64,000 bases of DNA from Calvatia gigantea. Taxonomy: Eukaryota; Basidiomycota; Agaricomycetes; Agaricales; Lycoperdaceae. The notes under the pieces are model-generated. The model was not told where the DNA came from and searched no databases. It was given only the letters and a program-made list of their open reading frames with translations. Positions 46,030 to 57,322 of the stretch are shown one piece after another. The position numbers and the translations under genes were made by a program. The first letter of the stretch is position 1. Each line of letters begins with the position of its first letter. The DNA is taken from the NCBI GenBank assembly GCA_025093985.1, contig JACAAK010000013.1, forward strand, positions 248,001 through 312,000, given 5' to 3'.

Positions 46030-47026
46030 TTGGCTTCATGTCTCAGGAAGCTTCGTCAAAGTCACCATTGACTACGGCAGAGGTGAGGGCTTTCTTGGTG
46101 GCTCCGATGAGGTACTTTCCATCATTGGATCACACGAAGAAGATGGGCAAGTGGCTTCAACTGTCTTGACAGATAGAGACTGGGACACCATTGAATGGGA
46201 AGTCAGTTGTGGTGGAGTTGTCCCAATAGTTCTTGACTATCATTTTCCAGTAGTGTTGGTCCTTTTCTTGTCCTGGCAACACAGTGTGGAATCTTGCGGG
46301 AGGGAGAAAAACTGATACAAGTTGTGGCAGAGTAATTGTTTTTATGAAGCAGCAAAGTGAGTTGACTTCTTCCTTCATAAAGATGGTTGTTTCTTCATCC
46401 ATGGGTGTGTCGGATTGGGTTGGTGGTGTGGGGTTGATTGTGGTATGGAGCTTGGAGAGGGTGTTGTGGATCCTGTCGACGAGGGCATCAATTTCTGGGT
46501 CTTCAGTGGTCTTATCATGTCTGAGTAGGTTCATGGCCACGTTGGCAAGCTCCAGGAAGATATCAGCAATGTCGAGGTGTTTGAATACTTCTAATCTGAG
46601 GTCAATGCGGTTATGGAGACTGTGGACATGGTCTTGTTCGCTAGGTGTCAGTGTGGATTGTTCTAGAGCTCAGAAGATGGTGGGAATGTGTTGATTGGTG
46701 GACGAGGATGTGTTGGCAAACTCTGCATACATATCGGTGAAAGTAATGCATGTAGTGGCAAGGGTGATGTGCCTGTTGACAACTAGCCATTTATTTTGGG
46801 CAGTGATGGTTTCTATTTCATTGTTGGTGGCCTTGTCAATATCTTTTAGTAGAGATTCAAGGAGTCCCTGTGCTGGAGATGGCGTGGTGGCTAGGTTGTA
46901 ATGAGTGTCTTGGGGGGCAGGTACTTGGCTATTGCCTGGCTCTGGGAGGGGGACGGAGGAGATTGTGGTCAGATTGGGGTGGATGAGGGAATGAATAGTG
47001 ATATGGTTGGCTTGGGAGGAAGGCAT
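46030..47026 (-). pseudogene. J3 ORF3, accessory protein after pol
   Basis: ATG at 47026 follows the pol stop (TAG 47033-47035) by 6 nt, in the same frame. Start MPSSQANHITIHSLIHPN, then Pro/Thr-rich, then a long segment likely helical (LLKDIDKATNNEIETITAQ, VFKHLDIADIFLELANVAMN, VDRIHNTLSKLH). The C-terminal part has GQEKDQHYWKMIVKNYWDN and GKYLIGATKKALTSAVV. About 330 residues if read through four stops. No transmembrane segment or known motif. J2 has an independent copy (53779-54775). Function unknown. Confidence 0.75.
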
Positions 47027-47032
47027 ATTTGG

Positions 47033-48800
47033 CTACTTTCTTTGGTTTGGTGATGATTTTTTGTTTCTTCTACCCCCCTTTTTATGGGTATCCTCCAGAT
47101 GCCTCTTTTGGTAGTCTGCTATTGTGTCTTGAGCATTTGTCAAGTTAGATTCCACTGTCCACGTATCTTCTTCATTGCTGTATCCCTTCTAGTGGACTAG
47201 GAATTGATAGCCCCTTCCACGTTTCCTTCATCTGCAGATTTCCTCTACTTTGTATTCTTCTTCATTGTTGATGATGATCGGGTTGGGCACTGATGGCTGT
47301 TTCTGGCTCAGGAACTCGGCCTTGTGGGCTGGCGACAGGAGCTGTTCATTGAATACATCATGGATGGCCCATCCATCTAGCAATGTTAGCCGGTATGCTA
47401 CTTCTCCTATCTTCTCCTTAATAAGGAAAGGGCCATACTGTTTTTGGCCTAGCTTCTTTGATGCTTGATTGGTATGGATGTTTGTGTTTTCCAGCCACAC
47501 TGCATTACCTATTTGGTATGTTTTGGTGTAGGTCTTGTTACGGTCATATTGCTGTTTTCGTCTTTTCTTGGTATACTTGTAGTGCTGATGAGGTGTCATC
47601 TCAGGTGGTCTGAAGTTCCTTTAGGAAGTCTGTGGCTGCTGGATTGTTTGTCAGTGGTTCACTTTTTCCTTTCCATGGGTTTCTTCCAAAGTTTAGGAAG
47701 AACAGTGTTGCTTGAGTTCCTCCATGCTGTTTGTCATTATACTGAAATTCTGCAATAGGGAGCTATTCTGCCCAGTCGTCCTGGTTATAATTGCAGTATA
47801 GGTGGATGTACATTTCTACTTCTCTGTTGATGTGCTCTGTTTGGTCATCCATTTGTGGGTGGTATGCTGTTGATAGGTTGCACTGTATGCCAAGCCCCTT
47901 GAATAGTTCTTTGGTGAATTCTGATGCGAATTGAGGTCCTCGGTCACTGAGTACTTTCCTTGGTAGTCTGTGTAGCTTCCATATTTCATCCCAATATATC
48001 TTGCAATATTCTTGGATGAAACATCTGTGGTAGTCACTATAAGCCGTATCATTTTTGTGAAGCAGTCTATGATGACCAGTATTGTGTCTTTCCCCTTTGA
48101 CTCCAGTAGTGGTCTGATCATATCAATGCTGATTTCTTCCCAAGGTCCATTTGGGACTGGGAGGGGGTGTAGCGGCGATTTGAGCAGTGTTGTTCTTGCC
48201 TTATTCCTTTGGCAGGCTTGGCACCCCTGGATACATATATTTTTTCATGTCCTTTTGCATTGTTGGCCACCAATAATCATGGCTGATTAGTTCCATCATT
48301 CTGTGTTGGCCCAGGTGGCCCACATCTGGTGCATTGTAGTACTGTGTTAGGATTTCTTCTTGTAGCTTTGGGTTGGGTGGGACATATGCACTATTTTGTC
48401 TGTAGATGATTCTGTGTTCATTGGTAAGCTTGGACTCCAGCTTTCTTAATTCAGTGAGGACCGTTGTCTCATGCTGGGGCTTGTTTTGGATCTGTTCTAG
48501 GAATGTTGGTTTGAGGAATAGTTCTGCTCATAAGAGTACTGTGTCATCTGTGTTCTCCTTTTGCAGCCAACTTTCCCAGATCATGGTAACTAGTTTGTCT
48601 TTCTGTTCCTCTGGCATTAGGTGGATTCATGATAATAGGTCGGCCTTCATGTTTGTTTTCCCAGGTATATGTTGCAGTGTGAAGTTGTAGTCCTGTAGAC
48701 ACAGGTACCATCGAGCTTGTCATCTGTTCAGCTTTTGTGGTTCCCAGTAGTATTTCAAATTTCATGGTTGGTCCAGATTTCAAATTTTTCCTCTGCATCC
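47033..48800 (-). pseudogene. J3 integrase and chromodomain
   Basis: Right to left: zinc region near 48240-48370, DTILVIIDCFTKMIRLI, damaged core (47816-48000), then KRRKQQYDRNKTYTKTYQIG, KLGQKQYGPFLIKEKIGE, WAIHDVFNEQLLSP. Chromodomain at 47090-47250: EEEYKVEEICR, GYQFLVH*KGYSNEEDTW. It ends at TAG 47033. Confidence 0.88.
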
Positions 48801-48809
48801 AACAGGTAG

Positions 48810-50460
48810 TGTCTCCATTCTTTTAGGGCACTTTTAGGGCATGGATGATGGCTAGTAGCTCCTTGTTGTATATTTCATAATTACATTCTGCCAGTGATAG
48901 TGTTTGTGATATAAAGGCAATTGGGTGCCATTTGCCCTTCTGTAACTGGGATAGCATGCCTCCTAACACATAGTCTAATGCATCGACTTCTACCCTGAAT
49001 TGCCCTTGTCCTTGTGGCAGGGTTAACACAGGTTCTTCAGTAATGCATCTTTTAAGGTGATCAAAAGCTGTTTAGGTGTTCTTGGTTCCATTCTTATGTG
49101 GCTTGCTCCCTTGAGTTTGTTTAGTGGTCCAGCGATCTTGCCGAAGTTTTTTATGAAGCATCAATAGTAGTTGGCAAAGCTGAGGAACCTTTCTACTTCT
49201 TTTGTGTTTTTTGGCTCTGGCCAGTCTCATACTGATTTGACCTTTTCTTCTTCCATTTCAATTCACCCATGTCCTACTTTAACTCCTAACATAGGGATTT
49301 CTTCTGTGTCAAAGATGCATTTAGTTCATTTGAAACACAGATTGTATTGTGTTGCATGCTCCAGGAACTGTACTGTCTGTTTGCTTAGTTGCTCCTTAGT
49401 GTCACCAGGAATGGTGAAGTCGTCCATATAGTTCACAATATCTCCATTCTGTAGTAGGTCATGGAAGATGCTTGTCATTATTCTGGAGAAGGTTCCTGGT
49501 GAGTTGCTGAGTCTGAAATACATGACTATTGGCTCAAAGAGCCCTTTGTTGGTGAGAAACGCAGCTTTCCATTCATCTCCTTCCTTGATCCTAACATTGT
49601 TATATCCCCAGATGATATTGAGCTTGTTGAAATACTTGGCCTTTCCAAGTTTGTTGATTACCTCACCAATTCTTGGCAGCGGCGTTTTGTCCTTGACTAC
49701 CATGTTGTTTAATTGCCTATAGTCCTGAATTAATCTCTTTGATCTGTCCTTCTTGGGGATGAAGAAGGTTGGTGCTGCATATGGGGATTTCGATGGCCTG
49801 TATTTGTCCTGATTCTAGGTTCTCTTTGATGAATGCTTTGAGTTCGTCCTGTTCTTTGACTGTCATGTTGTAAGTTCCTGTGCTTATCTCCTTTGGGGCA
49901 TCCTCCATAAGGATTGTTTTGTGATCCCATTCAGTTCGTTCTGGGAGTTTGTCGAATGTTGTTTTGTTGAACAGATGCATGAATAGTTGTACATAGTCTA
50001 GTAAGTCCTCCAGTTTGGTTGGGTCCAGTTCATCATCTTCTTCCCATAAATCTTCTGTAGTGGCCATACTCCATATCTTTCCTGTAATGGAAATGTTTCG
50101 GTGGGGGATTTGGCAGTTCTGTGGACACTGGGTGAATTTGATTTCTCCATTATTCCAATCTACTTCTGGGTTGTGTTTGACCAGCCAGTCATGTCCTAGA
50201 AAGACCTCTGTACAGTCTTGTAGTTGCACCACTGACACTTCAATCTGTTCTTTGTGTTCTTGAATGTCTATGTCGATTGTGGCTGTTTTCATTACTTTTC
50301 CACCCTGGTTTGGTGTCCCATCTGCATTTAGTACTAAGATCTGTTGTTTTAGTTTTCGAGTGGGGAGTTTTTCTTCATCTACCAGTTTTTTGCTGATGCT
50401 GCTGGTCGTACACCCTGAGTTGACGATTGTGTCCACTGTTATTTCTTTTTCCGCCATTTG
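48810..50460 (-). pseudogene. J3 protease, RT and RNase H
   Basis: Protease VDTIVNSGCTTSSISKKLV has Asn for the catalytic Asp. VFLGHDWLVKHNPEVDW and YVQLFMHLFNKTTFDKLP follow, then RT: TPLPRIGEVINKLGKAKYFN, GDEWKAAFLTNKGLFEP, catalytic YMDD (49419-49430). RNase H: VEVDALDYVLGGML, LSLAECNYEIYNKELLAII. Confidence 0.92.
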
Positions 50461-50599
50461 TATTTTTCCTTTTAGGTTTAGTTTGTGCTTTCTTCTCTGA
50501 GGAATCGTGTAGAATTTGTCTGATATCCTAGATACAAGCTTTCTGACTCTTGAGGTAGCACCTACTTGGAGTCGTCGGAAAAATCCTTCTTTTCTTTGT

Positions 50600-51687
50600 C
50601 AACCTCCTCTACTCCTCAGATTCATACCTTCTTTGGTGCAGTGCAGGCTTTTGCTATGTGGCCTATTTTTCCATAGTTGTAGCAAGTCAGCCCCTTGGGT
50701 TTTTTGCAGTCTTTGGCCATATGTCTGAAAATGCTGCAATTATAGCATTTAGGTTTTCCTTCAGCATTGAAAATGTGATGTCAGCTTCCTATCTCCATTG
50801 GTTCTCCCATTCCTCTATAGGTGGTGCCAGTGTTTGTTTTCTTGTCTCTGCGATACTTGGATGCTTCATATCCTTGTCCAACAGAGAGTATGGCTTCTTT
50901 CCATTCTGCATATGTGTCTGGTCTGGCTGAAGGTGGATAGCCAGTGATCGTATGTATGATATCTTGTTGGGCGTTCTTCCTAAGTAGAAACATGGCATGC
51001 TTGCTATTGGTCTTGGCTTTGCTTTTCAAAACTTTGAATTTGATTAGGTAGTCGGCAGTGTTTCAGTTTCCTTGTTTGAATTTTTCGATCTGCCATTCTG
51101 CCTTACTGTTTGAGGCATTATCTGAGAAGGTCCTTTTAAATTCCTCAGAGAAGACCTTCCAGTCTACTGAGTCTTCGGATTCTAGGATGGCTGGTGCTCT
51201 CATGGCTGCGTATGCTCCTAGCAGTTCCTCCTCGCAGCCTGGCAAGGACTGCTATAGCTTTGTCGTCTGCTGAGACTATCTTGTTGAACTTCATGAAGAG
51301 TATCATTGCTCTCCACCAGTTGTTGAACTTGGTATGGGTGCCATCAAAAAACCCCAGGTCTGGCACTAGGCCTTTCCCACTGGGCATTGTTGCGGGTACT
51401 ACTGCATTGTCAGTCATGTTGGAGTCGGTTTCTGATTCTGTTTCATCTGAGCTTGATTTGTCTGATTTCTCCTGATGGACTAACTCTTTCTCTGCTAGGT
51501 CAAGTTTGTTTAGAAGTTCTGATAAGACTTCTTCTTCTGCTGGGTTTACTCTGGGTTCGCTGTGTGTTTCTTCAGTTGGTTCCTCAGGTACTTCAGGGTT
51601 CCCTGTTTCTTCTTTGTTTGATGTCTCGGATTCATTGTCAGTGACTTCAAGATTTGGTTCTCTATATTTGTCTGGGTTTGAGCTCAT
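50600..51687 (-). pseudogene. J3 gag
   Basis: MSSNPDKYREPNLEV at 51687; 181 codons open through FFDGTHTKFNNWWRAM, frameshift near 51240, then SVDWKVFSEEFKRTFSDN and HTITGYPPSARPDTYAEW. Two knuckles: CYNCSIFRHMAKDC (Gly replaced) and CYNYGKIGHIAKAC (second Cys is Tyr). Confidence 0.9.
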
Positions 51688-51766
51688 ATACTAGCTCCTG
51701 GGTTGCTCCTGTTCAGGCCTGTTTCAGCCTACTCCTTGCAAGGTGAGGTGGGGACGCTTAACCAAA

Positions 51767-52073
51767 TGTTACAACCTTAGTCTGAGTAAATCTCAGGTTG
51801 CAACTTAGGCTAAGACTTGAGGGCGAGTAAGGGAAAGAGAACAAGAGATGGTTAAGCATACAGAATACAGGAGTATGTATGTATGCTTAAATATGATAGA
51901 CATCTGGTTGAACAGATGGAGATGACTACATGAAACGTCCAATGACAATGGCACAGTAGTTACTGGGGGTTAATACCTGGAGATCGCTGGACTAGAATAG
52001 GTGAAACAGGTACAAGACGCAGTAGAATGCAGACAAGTACAGAGTGAGTAAGAACAGGTGAAAGTTCACAACA
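51767..52073 (-). repeat. J3 5' LTR
   Basis: 307 bp pair of 45711-46017. The primer site just inside (plus ACGCTTAACCA, 51755-51765 region) matches the LTR start site except at the CpG. Confidence 0.95.
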
Positions 52074-53772
52074 ACAAGCAAGATGGTACTTAAGATTACA
52101 GGACTATGACTTCACACTACGACATGTGCCAGGCAAGACAAACACAAAGGCAGACTTATTGTCCAGAATTTTCCAAGAACCAGATGATGAAAGCGATGGA
52201 GTAATCACCATGATCCAGGAAAGTTGGCTATAAGACAAATCAGAAAACAAAGAAGAATCTGAAGAAACCATTCTACTCTGTGTGGAATTATTCATCACAC
52301 TGACATTCATGGACTAGATAAAAGCAAATCACCAGAGGGATACGAGCATCACTACAAAGCTTCTAAACAAAGAATCTGACATCACAGAACAAAATGGAAT
52401 CATCTACAGGGAAAACAGCATGTATGTGCCACCAGACCCTGCACTTCATGAAGAAATCCTACAACAATATCATGATGCACCAGATGTAGGACACCTAGGG
52501 CAACATAGAATGATTGAACTAATCACTAGGGACTATTGGTGGCCATCCATACAAAATGATGCCAGGAAATACGTCAAAGGATATCAGAACTGTCAAAGAA
52601 ACAAACCTCGCATAGCACCATTAAAAATGCCACTACACCCACTCCCAATACCAAATGGGCCATGGGAAGAGATAAGCATTGACCTCATTGGACCACTACC
52701 AGAATCAGAAGGAAAAGATACAATCCTGGTAGTTGTTGACTGGTTCACAAAAATGATATGACTCATGCCAACAAAAATAGACGTATCATCAAAAGGAATT
52801 GCGCAGCTCTACAGAAATGAAATATGGAAGCTACATGGGGTACCATGGAAAGTCCTCAGTGACTGAGGACCATAGTTCACATCAGAATTCACTGGGGAAC
52901 TGTTCAAAGGATTAAGAATAGAACGAACTCTATCAACAGCCTACCATCCCCAAACAGACGGACAAACAGAATGAATCAACCAAGAAGTCAAAATGTACCT
53001 TCACCTATACTGCAACTATGAACAAAACAATTGGGTGAATTGGCTACCCATGGCTGAGTTCCAGTACAATGACAAGAGGCACAGTGGAACACAGAAAACG
53101 CCATTCTACCTCAATTATGGGTAACACCCCTGGAAAGGGGAAGACCATGGAGTAACGAACAACCCCAGTAGCACCAAATTCCTGAAACAACTATGGAATG
53201 CAAGAGAGAACTCTGCAGTGGCATGACAATCATATCAAGAAAAGATGAAACAGACCCACAACAACAGCAAGCTGCACACAACATGATATCAAATTGGCAA
53301 TGAAGTGTGCCTAGAAAATACAAACATCCATACCAATCAGCCATCAAAGAAGCTAGGCCAGAAAAGGTATGGGCCTTTCCAAATCAAGGAAAAGATAGGA
53401 GAAGCAGCATACCAGCTCACATTGCCAGAAGGATGGGCCATCCATGATATATTTAATGAGCAGTTGTTAACCCTGGTATAGAAAGCAGCATTCCCAAGAC
53501 AGTGGAAGCTACCAGCGCCCAAGCCAGTGATCATCAATAATGAAGAAGAATACAAGGTAGAGGAGATCCAAGGATGATGAAAATGAGGACAGGGCTATCA
53601 ATTCCTGGTACACTGGAAGGGGTATGACAACGAGGATGATACATGGATAGCGGAGTCAAACCTGACAAATGCTCAAGATGCAATAGCAGATTACCAAAAG
53701 AGGCATCTGGAGGATACCCATAAAAAGAGGGGCAGAAAAACCAAAAAATCATCACCCAGCCAAAGAAACTAA
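52074..53772 (+). pseudogene. J-complex RNase H end, integrase and chromodomain
   Basis: LQDYDFTLRHVPGKTNTKADLLS ends RNase H. Integrase zinc domain HDAPDVGHLGQHRM and GYQNCQRNKP; core [50 protein letters not shown]. Chromodomain EEEYKVEEIQG and YQFLVHWKGYDNEDDTWIAES (53550-53660), then a basic tail to TAA 53770. May derive from J1 or J2. Confidence 0.92.
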
Positions 53773-53778
53773 CCAGAC

Positions 53779-54775
53779 ATGCCTTCCTCCCAAGCCAACT
53801 GTGTCACTATCTGCTCCCTCATCCACCCTAACCCAACCACAATCTCCTCTGTTTCCCTCCCAGAACCAGGCAACAGCCAAGCACCTGCCCCCCAAGGCAC
53901 TCACTATAACCTCACCACCACACCATCTCCAGCACAGGGACTTCTTGAAACCCTACTAAAGGATGTCGACAAAGCCACCAACAGTGAAATAGAGACCATC
54001 ACTGCCCAAAACAAGTGACTAGTTGTCAACCAACACATCACCCTTGCTACCACATGCATTATCTTTGCTGACATGTATATAGGATTCACCAACATGTCTT
54101 CATCCACCAATCAGCATATCCCCACCATCTTCTGAGCCCTAGACCAATCCACACTCACACCCAGCAAACAAGACCATATCCACAGCCTTCACAATCACAT
54201 TGACCTTGGGCTTGAGGTATTCAAACACCTCGATATTGCCAACATATTCCTAGAGCTTGCCAACATAGCCATGAATCTACTCAGACATGACAAAACTACC
54301 AAGGATCCAGAAATCGATGCCCTCGTTGACAGAATCCACAGTACTCTTTCTGAATTACACAATACAATCAACCCCATACCACCAACCTGATCTGACACAC
54401 CTATAGATGAAGAAACCACTATCTCTATGAAAGAAGAAGTCAACTCCCTCTGCCATTTCATAAAAACCATCACTCCACTGCAACTTGTATCAGTTTTTCT
54501 TCTGCCTGCAAGGTTCTGCACTGTACTACCAGGCCAAGAGAAGGACCAACACTATTGGAGAATGATAGTCAAGAGCTACTGGGACAACTCCACCACTACT
54601 GATTTCCCATTCAATAGGTGTCCCAGTCCCTATCCACTAAGATGGTCAAAGCCACTTACCCATCTTCTTCATGCATTTGAACAATGGAAAATATCTCATC
54701 AAGGCCACCAAGAAAGCCCTCACCTCCACTGTAGTCAATGGCGACTTTAATGAAGCTTTCTGAGACATGAAGCCT
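53779..54775 (+). pseudogene. J-complex ORF3, accessory protein after pol
   Basis: Second copy of ORF3, starting 6 nt after the pol stop (TAA 53770-53772). MPSSQANCVTICSLIHPN, then the same Pro-rich and helical segments as J3 (VFKHLDIANIFLELANIAMN, VDRIHSTLSELHNTI, GQEKDQHYWRMIVKSYWDN). A one-base insertion near 54615 shifts the C-terminus. High similarity outside stops suggests it was protein-coding while active. Confidence 0.75.
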
Positions 54776-54788
54776 AATTGGGGGGTAT

Positions 54789-55092
54789 TGTTATGGTTTT
54801 CTGCTGATCAAGTTGTACTCTGTCTACATCTGCATACCTGTCTACTAGTACATCTGTTCCAGCTATTCCTGTTGAGTGATCTCCATCTCTGACTCATGTT
54901 AACTACTATGCCAGCCTAATCAGATGTTTCATGTAGTTACTCCATCCATTCAACTGGATGTCTCCCTCTATTTAAGTGTACATACATCTACTGTGTTCAG
55001 TATGCTTAACCACCTTTGTTTTCTCCCCTTACTCACCCTCAAGACTTAGCTCAAGCTGCAACCTGAGGTCTTATCAGACTAAGGTTGTAACA
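54789..55092 (+). repeat. J complex 3' LTR
   Basis: 304 bp; partner of the J1 5' LTR by length and by shared bases (for example AAGTTGTACTC.GTCTACATC). Polypurine-like AATTGGGGGGTAT precedes it. Confidence 0.95.
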
Positions 55093-55114
55093 ACTGTCAG
55101 GAGTTGTCCTGACA

Positions 55115-56133
55115 GTAATTTTATGCCCAACTATGAAGATGGCAACTGCCAAAGACATTGCCAATCTATTTTTAGAAAAAGTCTATGCCAGATTTGGTCT
55201 ACTGGACAAAATCATCTCTAACAGAGACCCTTGATTCATGGTGAAGTCAATAAAAACACTCTTCAAACAGTTAAATGTAGAACAATTGTTCTCATTAGCT
55301 TTCCACCCCCAATTGGACAGAACAATGGAATGATTCAATCAAGAAATCACAGCCTATTTATCAATATACTGCACTCAAAACCCTACAACCTGGATAGACA
55401 ACATGCCAATACTAGAATTTGCACATAATTCAAGACTACATTCAGAATGGAAATAGACACCCTTTGAACTCATGTACAGAAGTAAACCCAACAGAATACC
55501 AACCATCATAGAAGAAACTAAAATCAAGTCCACTAAAGAACAAATAGAAGCTCTTGACCAAGCAAGGAGAGAAGCTATTACAGTGCATAAACTAGCTACT
55601 GAACAAATGGAACAAAGAATCACCTCTCACTTTGAACTCTTCACCCTAGGCCAACAAGTATGGCTAGAAACAAGGAATCTACATCTTCCATTCAAATCAA
55701 AAAAGATATCTCCAAAACAGCTTAGACCATATCTGATAACCCAAGTTATTTTCCCTTTGAATTACAGACTAGAACTACCCAAAAACTGGAAAATTCACAA
55801 TATATTCCATGCTATGCTTCTAATGCCCTATACAGAAAATGACATCCATGGGCCAAACATGGAATTACCCTCCCCTGAACTCATAAAAGGAAGTGAAGAA
55901 TACAAAATCAAAGGAATTCTCAATCATTGGACCAAAAATGGAACAGATCAATTTTATGTCAAGTGGAAAAACTTTAATTACAAAGAGAACTCTTGGGAAA
56001 CTGAGGAAGAACTTGTGCCCCATACCTTACCACTCCTGAACCAGTACAGGAAAGAACACAGGTTGAAACTTTTCAATAAAACTTGGGAATTCAAGACATC
56101 TAGACATATAAAAGTGGCTCCAGTTCAACAATA
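55115..56133 (+). pseudogene. Ty3-M integrase end and chromodomain
   Basis: Resumes after Ty3-C: LMPTMKMATAKDIANLFLEK, GLLDKIISNRDP, then FHPQLDRTME (QTDGQTE-like, Glu kept), NMPILEFAHNSRLHSEWK, ELMYRSKPNRIPTI, VWLETRNLHLPFKSKKISPK, NIFHAMLLMPYTEND. Chromodomain EEYKIKGILNHW, YVKWKNFNYKENSWETEEEL (55890-56010). 221 codons open from 55472. Confidence 0.93.
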
Positions 56134-56162
56134 ATTCCCTATTCCACTGGTCATCTCAACCA

Positions 56163-56937
56163 TTGGATTCTAGCTACTATCTGACACTATCACCACTCCC
56201 CAACAATCCACACTTTCACCCAAATCAAACAGTCTCTACTTACCTGCCAGTAAACCCCAATCCTTACAATTTTCATCATGTTGGAATATTAAATTTCAAA
56301 TGCCCAGAAATTCCAAAGCTAAAGCCTGCAAATCCACCCAAGCTAAGAAAACTATTCTTAGCAAATCCTCTTCCCCCAAGCCCCCCACAAATGATCCTCT
56401 CCCCACCTCTTCATTTTTAGATACCCCTGACAATGTCCTAAGGCATCAGCTCAACCTCCCTTCAATCTACATTCCCCCTGGAGTCTTCACTCTCAACAAG
56501 CTCCAATAAATGGCCAACAAACATCCCTACAAATGGTTGGAGGTGTTCCTTGGACAAGGAGAATACTTTGAGATCCTCCCCTCCTGGGTCTCCTTACCTG
56601 CCCTTCAATTCAATGGGAATGAGTCCCTCTTTTTGCAACAGCCCTACATGGGCCCAGAATACCCTGGACAAATGGAATTCATCTCCGAAGGAGTAGAAGG
56701 AAATGTCTCCTTCTCCAATGAACTCCCTCTTTCTGAAGCCAATGACAGGGATGACCCCCTATATAAACAATGAGTGGAGTCCCCTCCACAACTCCCTAGT
56801 AAAGAACTGGGAGGACTCTCCCCTAGACCAGGAACTCCTGGAGACTATGGACTGGAACAAAGCTAGTCATACTTACATATCTTCAAGAGTCCTACCCTCA
56901 GTCGCCTTGCCTGATGTCAGGCCAGACCTCACTGAAT
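56163..56937 (+). pseudogene. Ty3-M downstream ORF of unknown function
   Basis: After pol, frame from ATG 56300 runs MPRNSKAKACKSTQAKK (basic), SPKPPTNDPLPTSS, LPSIYIPPGVFTLNKLQ, then one TAA and MANKHPYKWLEVFLGQGEY, FLQQPYMGPEYPGQMEFI to 56773. Overlapping frame 56163-56420 is Pro-rich. No motif recognised. It occupies the same position as ORF3 of the J family but is not similar to it. Truncated by J4. Confidence 0.55.
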
Positions 56938-57242
56938 TGTTGTGAACTTTCACTGATCATATCGCGTTCTTTATCTGTCTACATTCCTATCTCCTGTGTA
57001 CCTGTTTTAGCTATTTCCTACTGAGCAATCTCCGAGTATGACTCTAACTAACTACAATGCCATCCCTATCAGACGTTTCATGTAGTTCCCCATTCATTCA
57101 ACTGGATGTTCTTGTAGTATTTAAGCATACATACATACTCATGTATTCGGTACACTTAACTACCTAGTTCCTCTCCCCTTACTCACCCTCAAGACTTAAC
57201 CTAAGCTGCAATCTGAGGTCTTATCAGACTAAGGTTGTAACA
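56938..57242 (+). repeat. J4 5' LTR
   Basis: 305 bp, TGTTGTGAACTT...GGTTGTAACA. Followed by TTTGGTTAAGCGTC, the J primer site with CpG kept. Confidence 0.93.
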
Positions 57243-57322
57243 TTTGGTTAAGCGTCTCCACCTCACCTTGCAAGGAGTAGGCTGAAAACAGGCCTGAACA
57301 GAAGCAACCCAGGAGCTAGTAT

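Larger units (their letters stand above)
45711..52073 (-). mobile_element. Ty3-J3, full-length element in J2
   Basis: Two 307-bp LTRs; exact target duplication ACAAG (45706-45710, 52074-52078). Minus-strand gag, pol and ORF3 are all present. By nesting it is the youngest J insertion. The LTRs differ at 9 bases by eye, all transitions, 6 of them at CpG sites. Confidence 0.96.
40187..55092 (+). mobile_element. Ty3-J1/J2 composite element
   Basis: Outer LTRs 40187-40490 and 54789-55092 are both 304 bp and alike, flanked by ACTAT and ACTGT (one change). Inside are a shortened J1 (40491-42359), then a second 5' LTR (J2, 42360-42666) with gag and pol, J3 inserted at 45711, and pol end plus ORF3 (52074-54775). 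J2 lacks a 3' LTR, and J1 lacks sequence beyond its RT start. A deletion by recombination between J2 and J1 explains this best. Confidence 0.85.
33710..55114 (-). mobile_element. Ty3-C, Ty3 element containing the J complex
   Basis: Exact target duplication GTAAT (33705-33709, 55115-55119). Left LTR 33710-34047 (338 bp). The right LTR is in three pieces (39260-39530, 40137-40186, 55098-55114) that also total 338 bp. Minus-strand gag, protease, RT, RNase H, integrase and chromodomain lie between 34048 and 39259. The J complex and a solo LTR-D are both inside the right LTR. Confidence 0.95.
30942..56937 (+). mobile_element. Ty3-M, Ty3 element opened by a 21.4-kb nested block
   Basis: Plus strand: RT, RNase H and integrase (30943-33709), interrupted by LTR-B and by Ty3-C (33710-55114). 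Integrase end, chromodomain and a downstream ORF follow (55115-56937). The frame of DHGLMKGVI continues into LMP across the 21.4-kb block. 5' LTR, gag and protease are absent at the left edge; the 3' LTR is not reached before J4. Confidence 0.92.

Noticed and set aside
53779..54775. ORF3 as an env-like gene (errantivirus-type element)
   Set aside because: No signal peptide, membrane segment, furin site or Cys-rich ectodomain is visible in either copy.
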